DNA of 64,000 bases from Alopecurus myosuroides (lineage: Eukaryota; Streptophyta; Magnoliopsida; Poales; Poaceae). A program made the position numbers and the translations under genes. The notes below the pieces were generated by a model. The model had not been told where the DNA came from, made no database searches, and saw nothing but the letters and a program-made list of their open reading frames with translations. Below are positions 18,808 through 30,408 of this stretch, piece after piece; position 1 is the stretch's first letter; every line of letters begins with the position of its first letter. The DNA lies in assembly GCA_028641055.1 (NCBI GenBank), contig CM054058.1, positions 238,128,187 through 238,192,186 on the forward strand, written 5' to 3'.

Positions 18808-19637
18808 TTGAGGCAACACGTGGTACATTGACGACCATGAAAGAACTGTGATGGGTATGGTCAAAGGGTGGCATGGTGAGACGGTGGTGGGGCATCCTCG
18901 GTGAAGCCGATGACGATAGGGGCATAAAGGAGGGTGGCGGTAGAGGTGACACGTCACATAGAAGGTTATAGATTAAGCCACGGTAGGCAATACATTTATA
19001 AAGGTATGGTGATTTCTTTGTGTCCGCCTTTGCCAACTTAGTGGATCGTGTAGGGGCCCCTTTAGAACTAGGTTATTGAATCTGCGGATACCAAGATATC
19101 AAATTTGGGTGGTGTTAGAAACCCGACACCTCTTGAGTTCTCTTTGATCTGCCTAACGTAATTTTAGCACAAGTTGTGACAAATTTTAAACAAAAAAAAA
19201 GGCATAAGCGATTATGGTAATAAGCGGTATAATAGGAATATGGATAGGAAACATTTTCAATTGCAACCTAGCACAAACTTAAGGGGTTATAAGATAAACA
19301 AGAATATTGGGAAGATAACGACTACTTCAATTATTTACTATTTACTTGACATGTCGGTGATCTTTCCATATGGAACGTAGAGCGTACGTCTGAGTGTTGC
19401 ATCATCTAGATTCATTGTCCAACCCGGCGCCATAGCTTCAGACGCACGTCGAAGTTACTGAGGTATGAACTAGACCAACGCCTTAGTGTTCATGACTATA
19501 TTGAGACCTCAAAGATTTTCATCGGGCACCTCCAGTTTTTTGACACAAAAATAGTAGGGAGGGTCCTAATGTGTCAATTTTCTGTTTATACAATACAGAA
19601 AATTACAATGTGGAAACGAAGTCCAATTAAAGGGAAA
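18808..19637. other. Unassigned intergenic DNA
   Basis: No gene or transposon end recognised. It contains short GC-rich pieces near 18840-18930 and AT-rich pieces near 19150-19330. 18562-18682 just before the NUPT is likewise unassigned and may continue the sequence interrupted at 16123. Confidence 0.4.
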
Positions 19638-20179
19638 TTACAAAGAATCTAGCCATTGTTGGATGCCTTCTTTAAGGTTGAGCTTTGCACTATGCATAAT
19701 AAGAGCAAATAAATCCTTGAAAAATCTGAAACATTCATCTAGATCAAGATGTTGTCCCTCAAATATTATTTTATTTTTGTGATTCCACGGACTCCAGTAA
19801 CCATTGATAACACATTCCTTGAAGCATATTGATCTTGATCTAGTATTCCCATCCAGTAATATCATCACAAGAGGGAAGTCATTATTCCATTACAGGTCTA
19901 GTTTCCACAAGAGAACAACTGACTAAATTCACATGAGAATAATATATGCATTAGGGTCTCATTACTACATTCTTGACATAGCACCCATGTCGTAGTCTCC
20001 ACATGATTCCTTGTCAATAAATCTATCACATTCAATCTATCCAATAGGAGGAGCCAAAATAAGAATTGTTGTTTGGGCAAGGTTCTATATTTACAATTCC
20101 ATTGGGATCGTGTGGGTGCAGGGTTAGAAGGTACCAGTGGTGCATATGTTTTTGCATGGGTATTCGCCTTGCCATTCAA
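19638..20179 (-). pseudogene. LINE ORF2 C-terminal fragment (zf-RVT region)
   Basis: On the minus strand, 20179-19898 encodes a zf-RVT-like piece: KYRTLPKQQFLFWLLLLDRL and CQECSNETLMHILFSCEF (Cys/His spacing as in the LINE ORF2 zinc domain). A frame break follows, and 19868-19638 then gives the usual LINE ending with WNHKNKIIFEGQ and EGIQQWLDSL before a stop. Nothing of the reverse transcriptase remains. Separate from and oriented opposite to the LINE at 7950-15501. Confidence 0.7.
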
Positions 20180-21792
20180 ATTTCCATTGATTGTTTATCT
20201 TCTGTTCGTCAAAAGAGTTCTGGAGTATAAGTTGCTGAAAGTACAAGTATGGTCACTAGAGGGGGAATAGGTGACTACCAATTTTTTGTTTGTTTCTTTT
20301 ATAATAGGCTAAACAAGATGAATCACAAGCTTGACTAGATGTGCAACTAGATAAACAACCTATGTGCTACAATCCAAAGTACGCAACGGAAACAATATGT
20401 AACCACAAAATAAACCACATGTGTAAACAAGAAGATAAGGATATTTTTTCCGTAGTTCCTTCTCAAGGGAAGTACGTATATGTTGGAGAGGTGAGGAGCC
20501 ACCTAGGCACTCCAATAGCATAGGTGCACACCTTATTCTCTGTGAGTTTCTCTAGTGAGGGAGATGCTCGTTTTCACTATGAGGTCGATTTGAAGACGTT
20601 CACCAAACCTTTACACAAGGTTGAGACGACTCCACAACTTAATTGGAGGCTCTCAACAATCCGAAACTTATTGAATCGAGTGGAAACTACAAGCACTAGG
20701 GTTTTCTCTAGGGTTACAAGTTACCCAAGAGATCAAAAGATTCGCTGGGATTTTATGGTGGATTTGCAATTTCTTTGGTGGAATCATGGATCTAGGTCTC
20801 CTCTATCACTCTACAAAGTTTTGGCACGATTGGATAGCTGGAGTGGGAGATCTATGAAGTTGAAGTTTGCATTAATGGCTATCAGAGAGAGTGTGAAGCT
20901 TAACTCTTTTGGGGAAGAAGGTGGCATTAAATACACAACTACCGAATCTAGTCGTTGGGCACACCAACCCGCACTCAGCGGTACTACTGCTCAAGGCATC
21001 GGTACTACCACTAGGTTGGTGTGCAAAGCCATTACGCAGCTCTCCTTTACACTACTGGTGGTATCACTGATAACACCGCTCAGCGGTACTACCGCTTCCT
21101 CTTCCGCAAGAGGTACCGACACCCCCACCCCGAAGGGCAAATAGGCGGTACCAGGAGCGGTACTACCGCTTCCTGGGCGCGCTGCTGCTCAGACCCTCAG
21201 GAGCAGTACCACCGGTGACGGTGGCGGTCCTACCGATGTCGGTACCGATAGCCCCTCCCCTAAAGGCGAATAGGCGGTAATACCGCTCGTACAGGGACTC
21301 TGAGGGAGAAGAGCCGTAGCTGGACCTGGCTGCCCTGAATTCACAGGCAGGGGTACTACCGCTGCTTCCAGCCGTACTACCGTTGCCTTTGTTTTCAGAA
21401 ACTAGCCAGATTTCCCCTTGATCAACAACCTCCCGCCAAGCTGATGAGAATTGCATCTTCGATGGATTTTGATCTGAGAGAGAAATCAACACCTTGGAGT
21501 TGTATTGCAATTATTTGGTAATAAAATAGCGCACAATTAGTTGAACTAATTGTGTTATCATCAGCACTTAGACCAACGGTGAGCTTTCAATCTCCCCCTA
21601 TTTGGCGACTGATGAAAACACAACTAATTGCAATACAAGGTTCAATAAAAACGAGACGGTGCTCCCCTGGACATTTGCATGTCTTGGTACACAAGCTCCC
21701 CCTAGATTTCATGACCCGAGCAAGAGAGAATAAGAAATTTAAACAAGCGACTTGCTTGCTGAGACAAACATACATAGAGTACAGAAGATAAA
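20180..21792. other. Degenerate repeat DNA with recurring GGTACTACCGCT words
   Basis: No coding series with recognisable domains. From about 20975 to 21385 the words 'gcggtactaccgct', 'cggtactaccact' and 'agcagtaccaccgg' recur irregularly in both orientations, giving imperfect palindromes centred on GGTAC. An AT-rich stretch near 21500-21560 contains the inverted pair 'cacaattagttgaactaattgtg' (centred near 21545). I recognise this as common Triticeae repeat material but cannot assign a family. Confidence 0.45.
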
Positions 21793-22232
21793 TGTTGAGG
21801 ATGTGAACTCAACAATCCCCATGGTTAGGGACCCGGGGTTTCGTAACGGAAGAGGGCGCTGGTGGACTACTCGATTTGACGGGTTGCTGCCCGCCGAGTT
21901 TATTTCGATGAGGTGAAAAGGTGTCGATTATAGGGAGTGCTCTCGGAGATTGGATCTCGGCTATCTCTGAATCTAGGGTTGTCTTTCTTGTTCGTGACCC
22001 CCTCTCGTGCTTTATATAGGTAGCAAGGGTCTCAGGGGTCATACATAAGGCGGATTTCGACTCTAGGTCGGTAATTATACTTTCCTATTCCTGACAATGG
22101 ATTCTTTCCTTCTGCCACGGCTCAATTCTTCGTGGGCTTGCGCACATACCGCTTGAGGAGCCTTGCAGTACCCCTTAATGGGCCGCACCGGGTACCTTCC
22201 TAATGGAGGTTTTCTCAGGTACCCCCACAACA
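21793..22232 (-). repeat. 3' LTR of the Tat-type relic (440 bp)
   Basis: On the minus strand it starts TGTTGTGGGGGTACCTGAG at 22232 and ends in CAACA at 21793, so the ends are TGTTG...CAACA. The minus-strand promoter word CCTATATAAAGCACGAG lies at about 22020-22004. The bases inside 22233 form the minus-strand tract GCGGGGGCTAC, a likely polypurine tract. The left flank is ATAAA; its partner is lost with the 5' end. Confidence 0.8.
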
Positions 22233-23117
22233 GTAGCCCCCGCGTGCCTGATGGAATCAAGGACTCGATCTAGGGACTCAAACTTCCGAGCAAATTACTT
22301 CGAGTACTTTTCCTGCAAACAATCTTTCTGGGAGAAAAATGATCATCACGAGTTTGATCTGCTCGACGGGTCGAGGTCAATTAATTTCATTCAGGAGATA
22401 CACTGATTGATCTACTCAGGGTTCGAGTTCTCTAGGCTTGATCCTGGAAAATCCTGGGGTAACTCGACTCGAGCTGCTGAAGTCTTACCGGGTCGAATTC
22501 CAGTTATCAGTTAGTTTTACCCGATGCATGCATGAGGATTTTCATCATACCTGTTGGTACGGGAAAAATACCAGGTAGTGCAGCACTGGTGCAACTCCGA
22601 GGCCATTGGAAATATTCCGCGGCTCTTACCTTCATGCTCATGAGCACGACATCCACAGCTTTGGCGTAGCTGTAATCCTCTAGGGTACTTGAAGCTTGAT
22701 TCATTCGAGTCAATCGAGCGAATGGTGAAGGCCGAAACCTCAACTTACACGCTCTCTCGAGTAAAACTTCCCTTAGTGAAAGGCTATTCGTGCCTCGAGT
22801 AAGCTTTCTGGTTACCCGAGGGCTCTTTTTTTATTTCGAGTAGCCATCGTCAGTAATGACGTAATACCCTGTTTTTCTGTCAAGGGATTAGAAATTTTTG
22901 TGACGTGGACTTATCCTGTCAGGCGGTGGCTTTCTCGAGTGGAGTTTGACCACTTTTTAACCGTTCGGTGCGCGATAATATAGGGATTGTCAGTAAATGC
23001 CTAGATTATCACGCGTAGTGGGTGGCGTGGAGGCGGAGCGGTTGGCCTCTCCTCGCGCCACGTGTAGGGTTTATTTAGCCTGAAAAGGATCCAACGGTGC
23101 AGGCGGATTTACCTTTT

Positions 23118-23125
23118 TATAAATA
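23118..23125 (+). promoter_or_regulatory. TATA box for the antisense ORF of the Tat relic
   Basis: TATAAATA lies in 'cctttttataaatactgcga' on the plus strand, about 120 bp upstream of the first in-frame ATG (23237). Spacing and the following pyrimidine-rich leader fit a plant core promoter driving the ORF opposite to the retroelement's own transcription. Transcription itself is inferred. Confidence 0.6.
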
Positions 23126-25067
23126 CTGCGAGGGAGGAGAGTAAATTTTCCCCTACTTCTTCCTCGCGCCTGCATCCGCTCCAGCTTCCTGCTCATAGCC
23201 ATTAGCGCGCTCCTCCAGCTTCCTTGAATACACACCATGGTGCACACCTGAAAGAATGCCGGTTCCTCCGTGACCGGCGGTGCAGAGGGCCGGCAGCGAA
23301 AAGGAGGTAAGTGGACAAAATCCTTCGGCACGACCAAGTTCCTCACTGCAGCCGAGAGCGAAGGGCTCCTTCAACCTGGATAATGGAGGCGGCCAGGCTC
23401 AGAGGTCCGCCCACTCCCGGAGGCCAACAAACGAGTGGCCTTCGTGGACGACATCTCTAGGGGTGTATCCTGTCCTCTTCACCCCTTTCTTCTTGCGCTC
23501 ATGGCGGTGTACGGCCTGCAATTGCACGACGTCCCGCTGAACTCGGTGCAACACCTTGTGTGCTTCATCGTGTTGTGTGAGTGCTACCTCGGGGTAGCAC
23601 CACACTGGGCCCTCTTCAAGTATTTCTTCAACGTCAAGGCGCAACCCAGCAGCAGCGACCCGCATGAAGTTGGGGGTTTTAACATACAAGTCAACCCAAA
23701 ATAGGGGTACTTTTCGATGGGATTCCTCGACTCCGTCACCGGCTGGAGGAGTCGATGGTTCTACGCAAAGGACTCCGCCAACTCTGATGGTTCTCCTCTA
23801 GTGGATCTGGACAAGGTGGTGATTCCGAGGAACTCGTGGAAGAATCAGCTTTCTGTCGAGGAAGCTGCACAGACCGAAGACCTCGTGGCTCAAAGTGCCA
23901 CTCTAAAGGCTGAAGGGCTCACTGGAACCCAACTAGATAATGTGTTCCTCGAGCGTCGAGTACAACCTCTACAGGCTCAGGTAATCCTATGTGGGCTTAC
24001 TCGAGTGATGACTCGACCCATCGCCTGCGCCGCGAGGAACTTTCGAGTAACGAACTCGAGCAGTGTCTGCACCAGATCACACGAGTGAAGGAGAACGAAG
24101 TAGTCGACTTGACTCATGCTCTGCCTACGCTTTGCTCCTCGACTAAATGCACCAAGGTAAGCTTTCGCCTTTGTTTGCTGACTCCTGCCTTTTTCTTCTT
24201 CTACTGCTTTCCTTTTCTAGCGATCCTCTCTTTCATTGATTGGCTTATTTTTTCCTTTAAAATCTTGATGTTATTCTCAGTGAACCACCCAAGGCGGGTA
24301 CCATCCTTTTCCTGGAAGTTTTGGCTGATGCGGCTGTAGTGTATTTGGATTCCACCCCCTCTCTTGCTACATCGAATTCTTCTCGAGAGGTGGATGATCT
24401 CGACGACTTCCAGGAGGAGGCTTCTGACGAGTCTCGAGTGGCCTCTAAGCGCACTTGACTAGAAAGTGACGTTGGGGAAGCTACCTCCAGGGACTCGATC
24501 TCTTCGAGTGCGGACCAAGGAGACGAGTTGAGGAACCCAATTCCTGCCGTTCCCCTCTCTTCTATGCCTCCACCCTCCACTCAACAGTCAGTAGTTCATC
24601 CAGCCAAGAAAGTCCGCCAAGTGTATGGCTTGGGCTCCTTGAGCAGGTAATTTTTACCCCTTTCTTTTGTCTCGTCAGTTAAATTTGAAAAATAATTACC
24701 ATTGCTATTTCAGGGCTCCTATTCCTCCAAGGGCTCCTACTCCTCCACCCGTGGTGGACGGTGCTACCACTCCAACTCCTCCTGTCTCTTCGGCTGCCCA
24801 CTCCTCCTGCCCGTGGGAATACTAGTTCGGGTGCAGCTCCCGAAGACAACGCTCCTGCAGCTTCGAGTTCCTCGCGAAGGACTTGAGACAAGGGAGCCGT
24901 GGAAGAAGGTGCTCATAGGCACTCGGCTGCTCCTGAAGCGGAAGAGAGTCCCGCAGGACAAGGAGCTTGGATGGTGGACCTGATGGAGACCCATACTTTG
25001 CCTCCTAAATTCCAGGTTAGAGACCACGTGAGTTTTCCTTTTTGATTTTCTTTCTTTCTTGCTCATT

Positions 25068-25136
25068 CTGTCGGGTGCGCGAGCAGCGCTCTCGATGGGA
25101 GTAGACCCCGAGTCTGGGTTTGGCTGATTGCAGGCG
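25068..25136 (+). repeat. 69-bp dispersed repeat, copy 1, providing a splice acceptor
   Basis: Same length as 30307-30375, with four mismatches by hand count. It begins ctgtcgggtgcgcg and ends ttgcaggcg. It fills most of the intron 25016-25133, and its 'ttgcag' is the likely 3' splice site. Confidence 0.85.
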
Positions 25137-26568
25137 AGCCACATACTCAAATATCTGACTCGTTTCTTGAACTTTGTGTTACTCCAGCCTTTCCTGGCGA
25201 GTATGAAGGACCTGAGCATCCACTTCGTCGGCATTGTGAGGCAAAGGGATTCTACCTTGGCTAACCTTGCCAAAGCAAAAGGTAATTTTTTTTTGTTCCG
25301 ATGAATTTTTGTCATCCTTTTTCTTACTCGCGTATTTAATTAATTCGTTTTGCTTATCTTCAGAACTCTTGGCCTCGACTACTGCTAAGAAGAAATCTGC
25401 TAGGGATCGAGTGAAAGATCTCGAAGCGCAGAATGCTGCTTTGAAGCTAGAGATCACCTCAGCTGAAAAGAAAGATGAGGTTGCCCTTCAGAAAGCTGAG
25501 GAGACGAAGGAAAAATAGATAGAGCCCAACAAGCAGTTCTCTGATTTAGAAGAGGCTCTTGTCACTCAATTCCACTCCTTGACTGATAGTTTGACACGTA
25601 CTCGACCTTTTCTTTGTCCTCTAGTAAGTGTCTTCTAACATGCTCGTATTTTTGGCCGATAGTTCCTTCATGTTGCTGCAGCTGATTTCGGGAGTCCTCC
25701 TTCCCTATCTCTTCGACCGCGAGAGGGTCCACTGCTGGACACGGTAACTTCCTCCGAGGAGAAAGTGGATAAGTACACGGGTTTGCTGGAGAAGCTCATG
25801 GGAGTACTAGTGTCCTTGCACGAGTGCTTATTCCCAAAAGAAGAAGTTCCCGCCACACTGGATGCTTTACTGGATGTATTCCATAACACCAGTGTCCTGA
25901 CTGATTTCAGTCGGGAGCAGACTCTGTCAGGTGCGGAAATGGTGCTGACACTCACCCGTGCCCATGGTATTCAAGGAGACTTCAAAGCTGCGCTGAGCGG
26001 GCCTCCATTGGAATCGGATGGGCAAGAGGTAGACCTCAACCCTTTCACCTCAGAGTCTGTTAGTCTAGCTGATGGCCTTCTCAAAATGCTTGAGGAGCGA
26101 GTCAAAACTGTTGAAGCTGCTGAGGCTACTCGGGATGATCAAGGGGCATCTGCCGACTCTTAGTTATATTTTTCTGTCGAGTAGTAGTAGCAGTGCCCAG
26201 GTGTATATCTGAAGTATTTCCTTGGTTTATTTCCAGTTCTAAATTTTTCCTTTGTACTCGATCCTTCTCCCGTGGGAGTAGTCCCTGAATGTGAGACGAG
26301 ATGTTTCTGCCCAGTACTCGAATAAAATAGTAATCGAGTATATCTTTCCTGATTTTTAGGCACACGAAACTTCTGGTTCTGTACATCCTTCGGCTTCTAC
26401 CCCTTCTAACTTAGTGCAATTACTGAGCGCCAAACTTTTAAGCAAAGAGGAGGAAGTAAAAGCGTTGAGGACTCAAGTCGAAGTTGTACAAGAAAAAGAA
26501 CAAACTGCTGCAGATCGTGAAGATTTCCTCTTGGCTGAATTGGCAGCAATAACAACTGATTTAGCATG

Positions 26569-28113
26569 CACTAGTACAGAAACCCCTTTCTGTGGCGCAT
26601 CAAAATGGAATTCTGTGGCGCACCCCCCTTTTGTTAGGTGCGCCATAGAATGTACGCCATTAAAATAAAATTCGGTGGCGCACCGAAATCCATGTGCCAT
26701 AGAATTTTTTTTTAAATATTTTTGTGGCGCACCCAAAACCATGCGCCATAGAATTTTTTTTGAAATATTTCTGTGGCGCACCCTCCACCACGCGCCACAG
26801 ACTTTTTTTTGAATTAAAAAAAAGCAGATCTGGCCGCCGGAATTTCGAAATTTCGCCGGATGGTGGGTGGAGGAGGAGGAGGAGGAGGGGTCATCGGAGG
26901 TGGTGATGGTGGTGGTGGAGGAGGAGGAGGAGAGGGGGTCACCGGAGGTGGAGATGGTGGAGGAGGAGGAAAAGGTGGTGGAAAAGGAAGAGGTGGAGGA
27001 GGAAGATAAGGTGGTGGTGGAGGAGGAGGAGGAGGAGCTCGCCAAAGAAGGTGATGGTGGAGGAGCTCGCCGGAGTTGGTGGAGAAGGAGAAGCTCGCCG
27101 GAGAAGGTGGTGGTGGAGGAGCTCGCCGGAGTTGGTAGAGGAGGAGAAGTAGCTCGCCGGAGATGGTGGTGGAGGAGGAGGAGGAGCTCGCCGGAGGTGG
27201 TAGTGGAGAGGGAGGAGGAGAAGGTGTAGAGTTGAAGTAGAGGAGAAAAGTGGAGGAGAAGAGAGAGGAGAAGTGGAGAAGAGAAAGGAAAGAAGGAGAA
27301 GGAATAGGGAAAAGAGGAGGGCTGTTGGGCGGGATTCAAATTTCGAATCCCGCCCAAAAATTCTATGGCGCACGGGAGGAGGGTGCGCCACAGAAAGATC
27401 ACAATTCTATGGCGCACCGGGGTAGGGTGCGCCACAGAAAAAATTCCATTTTTTTATTTTGTAGGAAAAAATCTTTAAATGGTCATAACTTTTTTCCTTT
27501 TGGAATTTGAAGAATCTAAAAAATACCTCACAGGCCGAAGGCGGGTAAGGTCGAGTTCCTTTTTTTCTCTAGTTTTTTTTTATATCTTGATCATTTTTTT
27601 CCGACATCGTATGCAAAAGTTATGCCCATTTAACTTTTTTTAACGAACTTTTGCTCAGAAAGTCGAAATTCATATTTCAAAATTTGATAAAAAAAGTAGA
27701 CCTTAAACTCTCTGTGTATCTATAAGGGATTTGTTTTTTATGCTTTTTAGACCTGCAACTCTCCGGGGGGGGGGGGTGTGGAGAAAAAAAAATCGGTGGC
27801 TGCATGTGTGGTTGGTGCGCCACAAAAATGTTGGATTCTGTGGCGCACCAATGCCCGTGCGCCATAGAATACGATATTTCTGTGGCACACCAATGCCCGT
27901 GTGCCATAGAATACGACATTTCTGTGGCGCACCAGATTACGTGCGCCACATAAATGTTCGCCTGCAATGATTGAGACGGGCCCCGTGCGCCACATAATCC
28001 AACATTTCTGTGGCGCATATTTTGGCGTGCGCCACAAAATTTAATTTCTATGGCGCACCATTCTCTGGTGCGCCAAAGAAATCATTCCATAGAAAGGCAG
28101 TTTCCTACTAGTG
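26569..28113. mobile_element. Non-autonomous CACTA transposon, 1545 bp
   Basis: Ends CACTAGTACAGAAAC (left) and CACTAGTAGGAAACTG (right, read inward), flanked by the 3-bp duplication ATG (26566-26568 and 28114-28116). Both ends carry many short motifs 'tctgtggcgcac' and 'gtgcgccatagaa' in both orientations (about 26580-26800 and 27360-28080), the expected subterminal transposase-binding repeats. The interior is a purine-rich tract and AT-rich DNA with no transposase. It is inserted in the antisense ORF of the Tat relic, next to a splice donor. Confidence 0.93.
26867..27310 (+). repeat. Long polypurine GGA/GGTGGA tract inside the CACTA element
   Basis: About 440 bp in which the plus strand is almost entirely G and A with regular T from 'ggtgg'. 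It is built of irregular gga, ggtgga and 'agctcgccggag' repeats (the last about seven times). ORFs across it are low-complexity Glu/Gly or Ser/Pro strings and are not genes. Such tracts can form triplex DNA. Confidence 0.85.
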
Positions 28114-28200
28114 ATGTGAGCTTTCGAGTATCCATATTCTGCTATATCTCGAGTAATATATAGCTGTTACTAAGCTAGTGATAATGACTCTGTCTGCAGG

Positions 28201-29583
28201 TGATACGTCTCTAATGTATCTATAATTTCTGGTGTTCCATGTTGATAGTATGCCAATTGCTATATGTTTTCTCCCTTATTTATATCATTTTTACACGTTT
28301 TCCGGGACTAACCTATTAACGAGATGCCAAGTGCCAGTTCCATATTTTCTGCTGTTTTTAGTTTCAGAAAAGTTGTTCTGGAAATATTCTCGGAATTGGA
28401 AAATTCGAAGCCCAGAAGTCTTAGAAGTCCCGGAGGCATCCAGAAGTCCCGAAGAGCCCCGGAGGGGGGCCACAGGGTGGCCACACCATAGGGTGGCGCG
28501 GGTCCCCTGGCCGCACCACCTAGGGGTGTGGGCCCCCTGGCCACCTCCTGGTATTGCCCTTTCGCCCATATATACTCCCCGAGGCATAAACCCTAAGGGA
28601 ATCGACCTTTTCTATAAAATACACCTATAGCTCCGCCGCCGCCGCCAACAAGTTTCGGGGGACAGATCTCTGTTCTGGCACCCTGCCAGGACTGGGAAGT
28701 GCCCCCGGAAGCCATCTCCATCGATTCCACGGCAATCTCCATCGCCGTTACTGTCTCCTATGATGAGGAGGGAGTATTTCTCCCCCGGGGCCGAGGGCTA
28801 TACGGTAGCTATGTGGTTCATCTCTCTCTCCCATGGTGTGATCTATATGTGATCATGAGCTTTGTAATCTATTTGAATTTGTACATGTTACTCTTCATCT
28901 TTTGCTACTCAAGTGCTTTATTAATATGAACTTTGGAGTCACCTTGTCCCCCAGTGTGAAGGTGACAGTGTGCACGCCGTGTGTGTCTCCTCTATGAATT
29001 GTGGAGTTTGCTTAGTACCTTCTAGGGTGCTCATAGTGACATCGTGGGGTTAACTAGACATGTGAATACAAACTTGAGGAGTTTTGTTACAACCCTACGC
29101 AATGATCAGTGTTTGTTATCCAACCGGAGAGGGTTAAAAGTCGCATAGTGAGAGAAGCTATCTAGTTATTCATTTATGTGATCTTTGTTGAGAGTGTCCA
29201 CTAGTGAGAGTAGGAGCCCTAGGCCTTATTTCCAAGCATTGAAACACCATTTTCCACCTGTTCTGCTACATGTTTTCTTGCTGCCATTTTTATTTCAGAT
29301 TGCTATTATCACTTATTATCATCCATATTACTTGCATTTTACTCTCTCTTCGCCAAACTAGTGCACCTATATACCTGACAAGTATATTGGGTGTGTTGGG
29401 GACACACGAGACTTCTTGTATCTTGATTGCAGTGTTGCTTGAGATGGATATCTTTGACCTCTACCTCTCTGAGTTCGATAAACCTTGGGTAATCCACTTA
29501 AGGGAAACTTGCTGTTGTTGTACAAACCTCTGCACTTGGAGGCCCAACACTGTCTACAAGAATAGTAGCGTGCGTAGACATCA
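28201..29583 (+). repeat. Gypsy LTR (TGATACGTCT type), probable solo LTR, 1383 bp
   Basis: Starts TGATACGTCTCTAATGTATC and ends at '...gcgtgcgtagacatca', containing 'gactaacctattaacgagat' and a TATA-like 'catatatactccccgaggca' near 28567. The flanking pentamers are GCAGG (28196-28200) and GCATG (29584-29588), four of five identical. No internal retroelement sequence follows. It lies immediately after a splice acceptor of the Tat antisense ORF. Confidence 0.75.
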
Positions 29584-30306
29584 GCATGTATCCAAGAAAA
29601 TACTGTTGAAGAGACTCGATACATTAAAGAAGAACGATTGAAGCTTTCTACATATAGCTCATCATCTTTCTGGGCCGATCCTTAATATTCTTGAGTACTT
29701 CTAGCGTTGTGAACTTGAGCTCAGCAAGTTGGTGGAGTGATTGGGTCCTGTCACGTGGAGTTCTGCAATATTTATGGGGCTCTATTTCCACTCATCAGGC
29801 TACCCGAGGGGTTATTCAACCCGATGTGCAAATTCAGCATCTTTGATCATGCTAAAGCATTGGCTCGTCGCCAGTTAGTTCGTGGAGCAAAAGTTGCCTT
29901 GGCTATTGCCAAAACCCACTACCCGCACATGAATCTGCTGAAGATTGGTAGGGGACCTCATGCACCTCGTGGTCGTCAGCGTGTAAACATGACTGCGCGA
30001 TATGAGGCAGCAACTCCTGCAACAGTTGCACTGATGCGTCTAGCTGAAGAGGAGACTAACATTTAGCTGTATGGTAGTTTTACTTCGCAATTGTAGATGT
30101 AATTATAAGTACCGTGGCTGTAAATCACTCTGTAATTGTTTGTTCCAATAAAAGACCCATTTTTTATTGAGTATGCTTGTTCTCCTTTTCTTATACTGCA
30201 ATTATGATTATTACTCCGAAATTTCTGTTCGGGTTCTCTAGTGCACAACCCTTGAGCATTTAAGATGCAATTGCAACTATAACTTAGTCCAAGTTTTCTG
30301 TATGGA

Positions 30307-30375
30307 CTGTCGGGTGCGCGATCAGCGCTCCCGATGGGAGTAGCCCCCGAGTCTGGGTTTGGCTGCTTGCAGGCG
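30307..30375 (+). repeat. 69-bp dispersed repeat, copy 2
   Basis: Partner of 25068-25136 in the same element, about 5.2 kb away, with four differences. It lies just ahead of the 74-bp tandem array in the 3' untranslated part of the Tat relic. Confidence 0.85.
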
Positions 30376-30408
30376 GACGCGGACTTAAGTATCTAATGTT
30401 TTGCTTCG

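Larger units (their letters stand above)
23237..30066 (+). pseudogene. Antisense ORF of the Tat relic: gypsy-type transposon protein, decayed
   Basis: Spliced gene on the strand opposite to the retroelement. The conserved N-terminal domain lies at about 23310-23780: KWTKSFG, GVSCPLHPFLLALMAVYGLQL, VCFIVLCECYLGVAPHW and GWRSRWFYAKD. It corresponds to the plant 'putative gypsy type transposon' domain (Pfam Transposase_28). Downstream exons encode acidic linkers and a coiled coil (DRVKDLEAQNAALKLEI, 25420s). A helical part (25740-26160) and a basic C-terminus ending EEETNI at 30066 follow. Plausible GT-AG introns: 24157-24280, 24647-24713, 25016-25133, 25282-25363 and 28116-28199. Decay: the first ATG frame stops after four codons, with in-frame TAG at 23702 and 25516. 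It is also hit by a CACTA element and an LTR. Function of this protein family is unknown; despite the domain name no catalytic motif is visible. Confidence 0.72.

Noticed and set aside
26867..27435. ORFs of up to 320 codons on both strands across the purine-rich tract
   Set aside because: They are Glu/Gly or Ser/Pro low-complexity strings produced by the GGA repeat inside a CACTA element.
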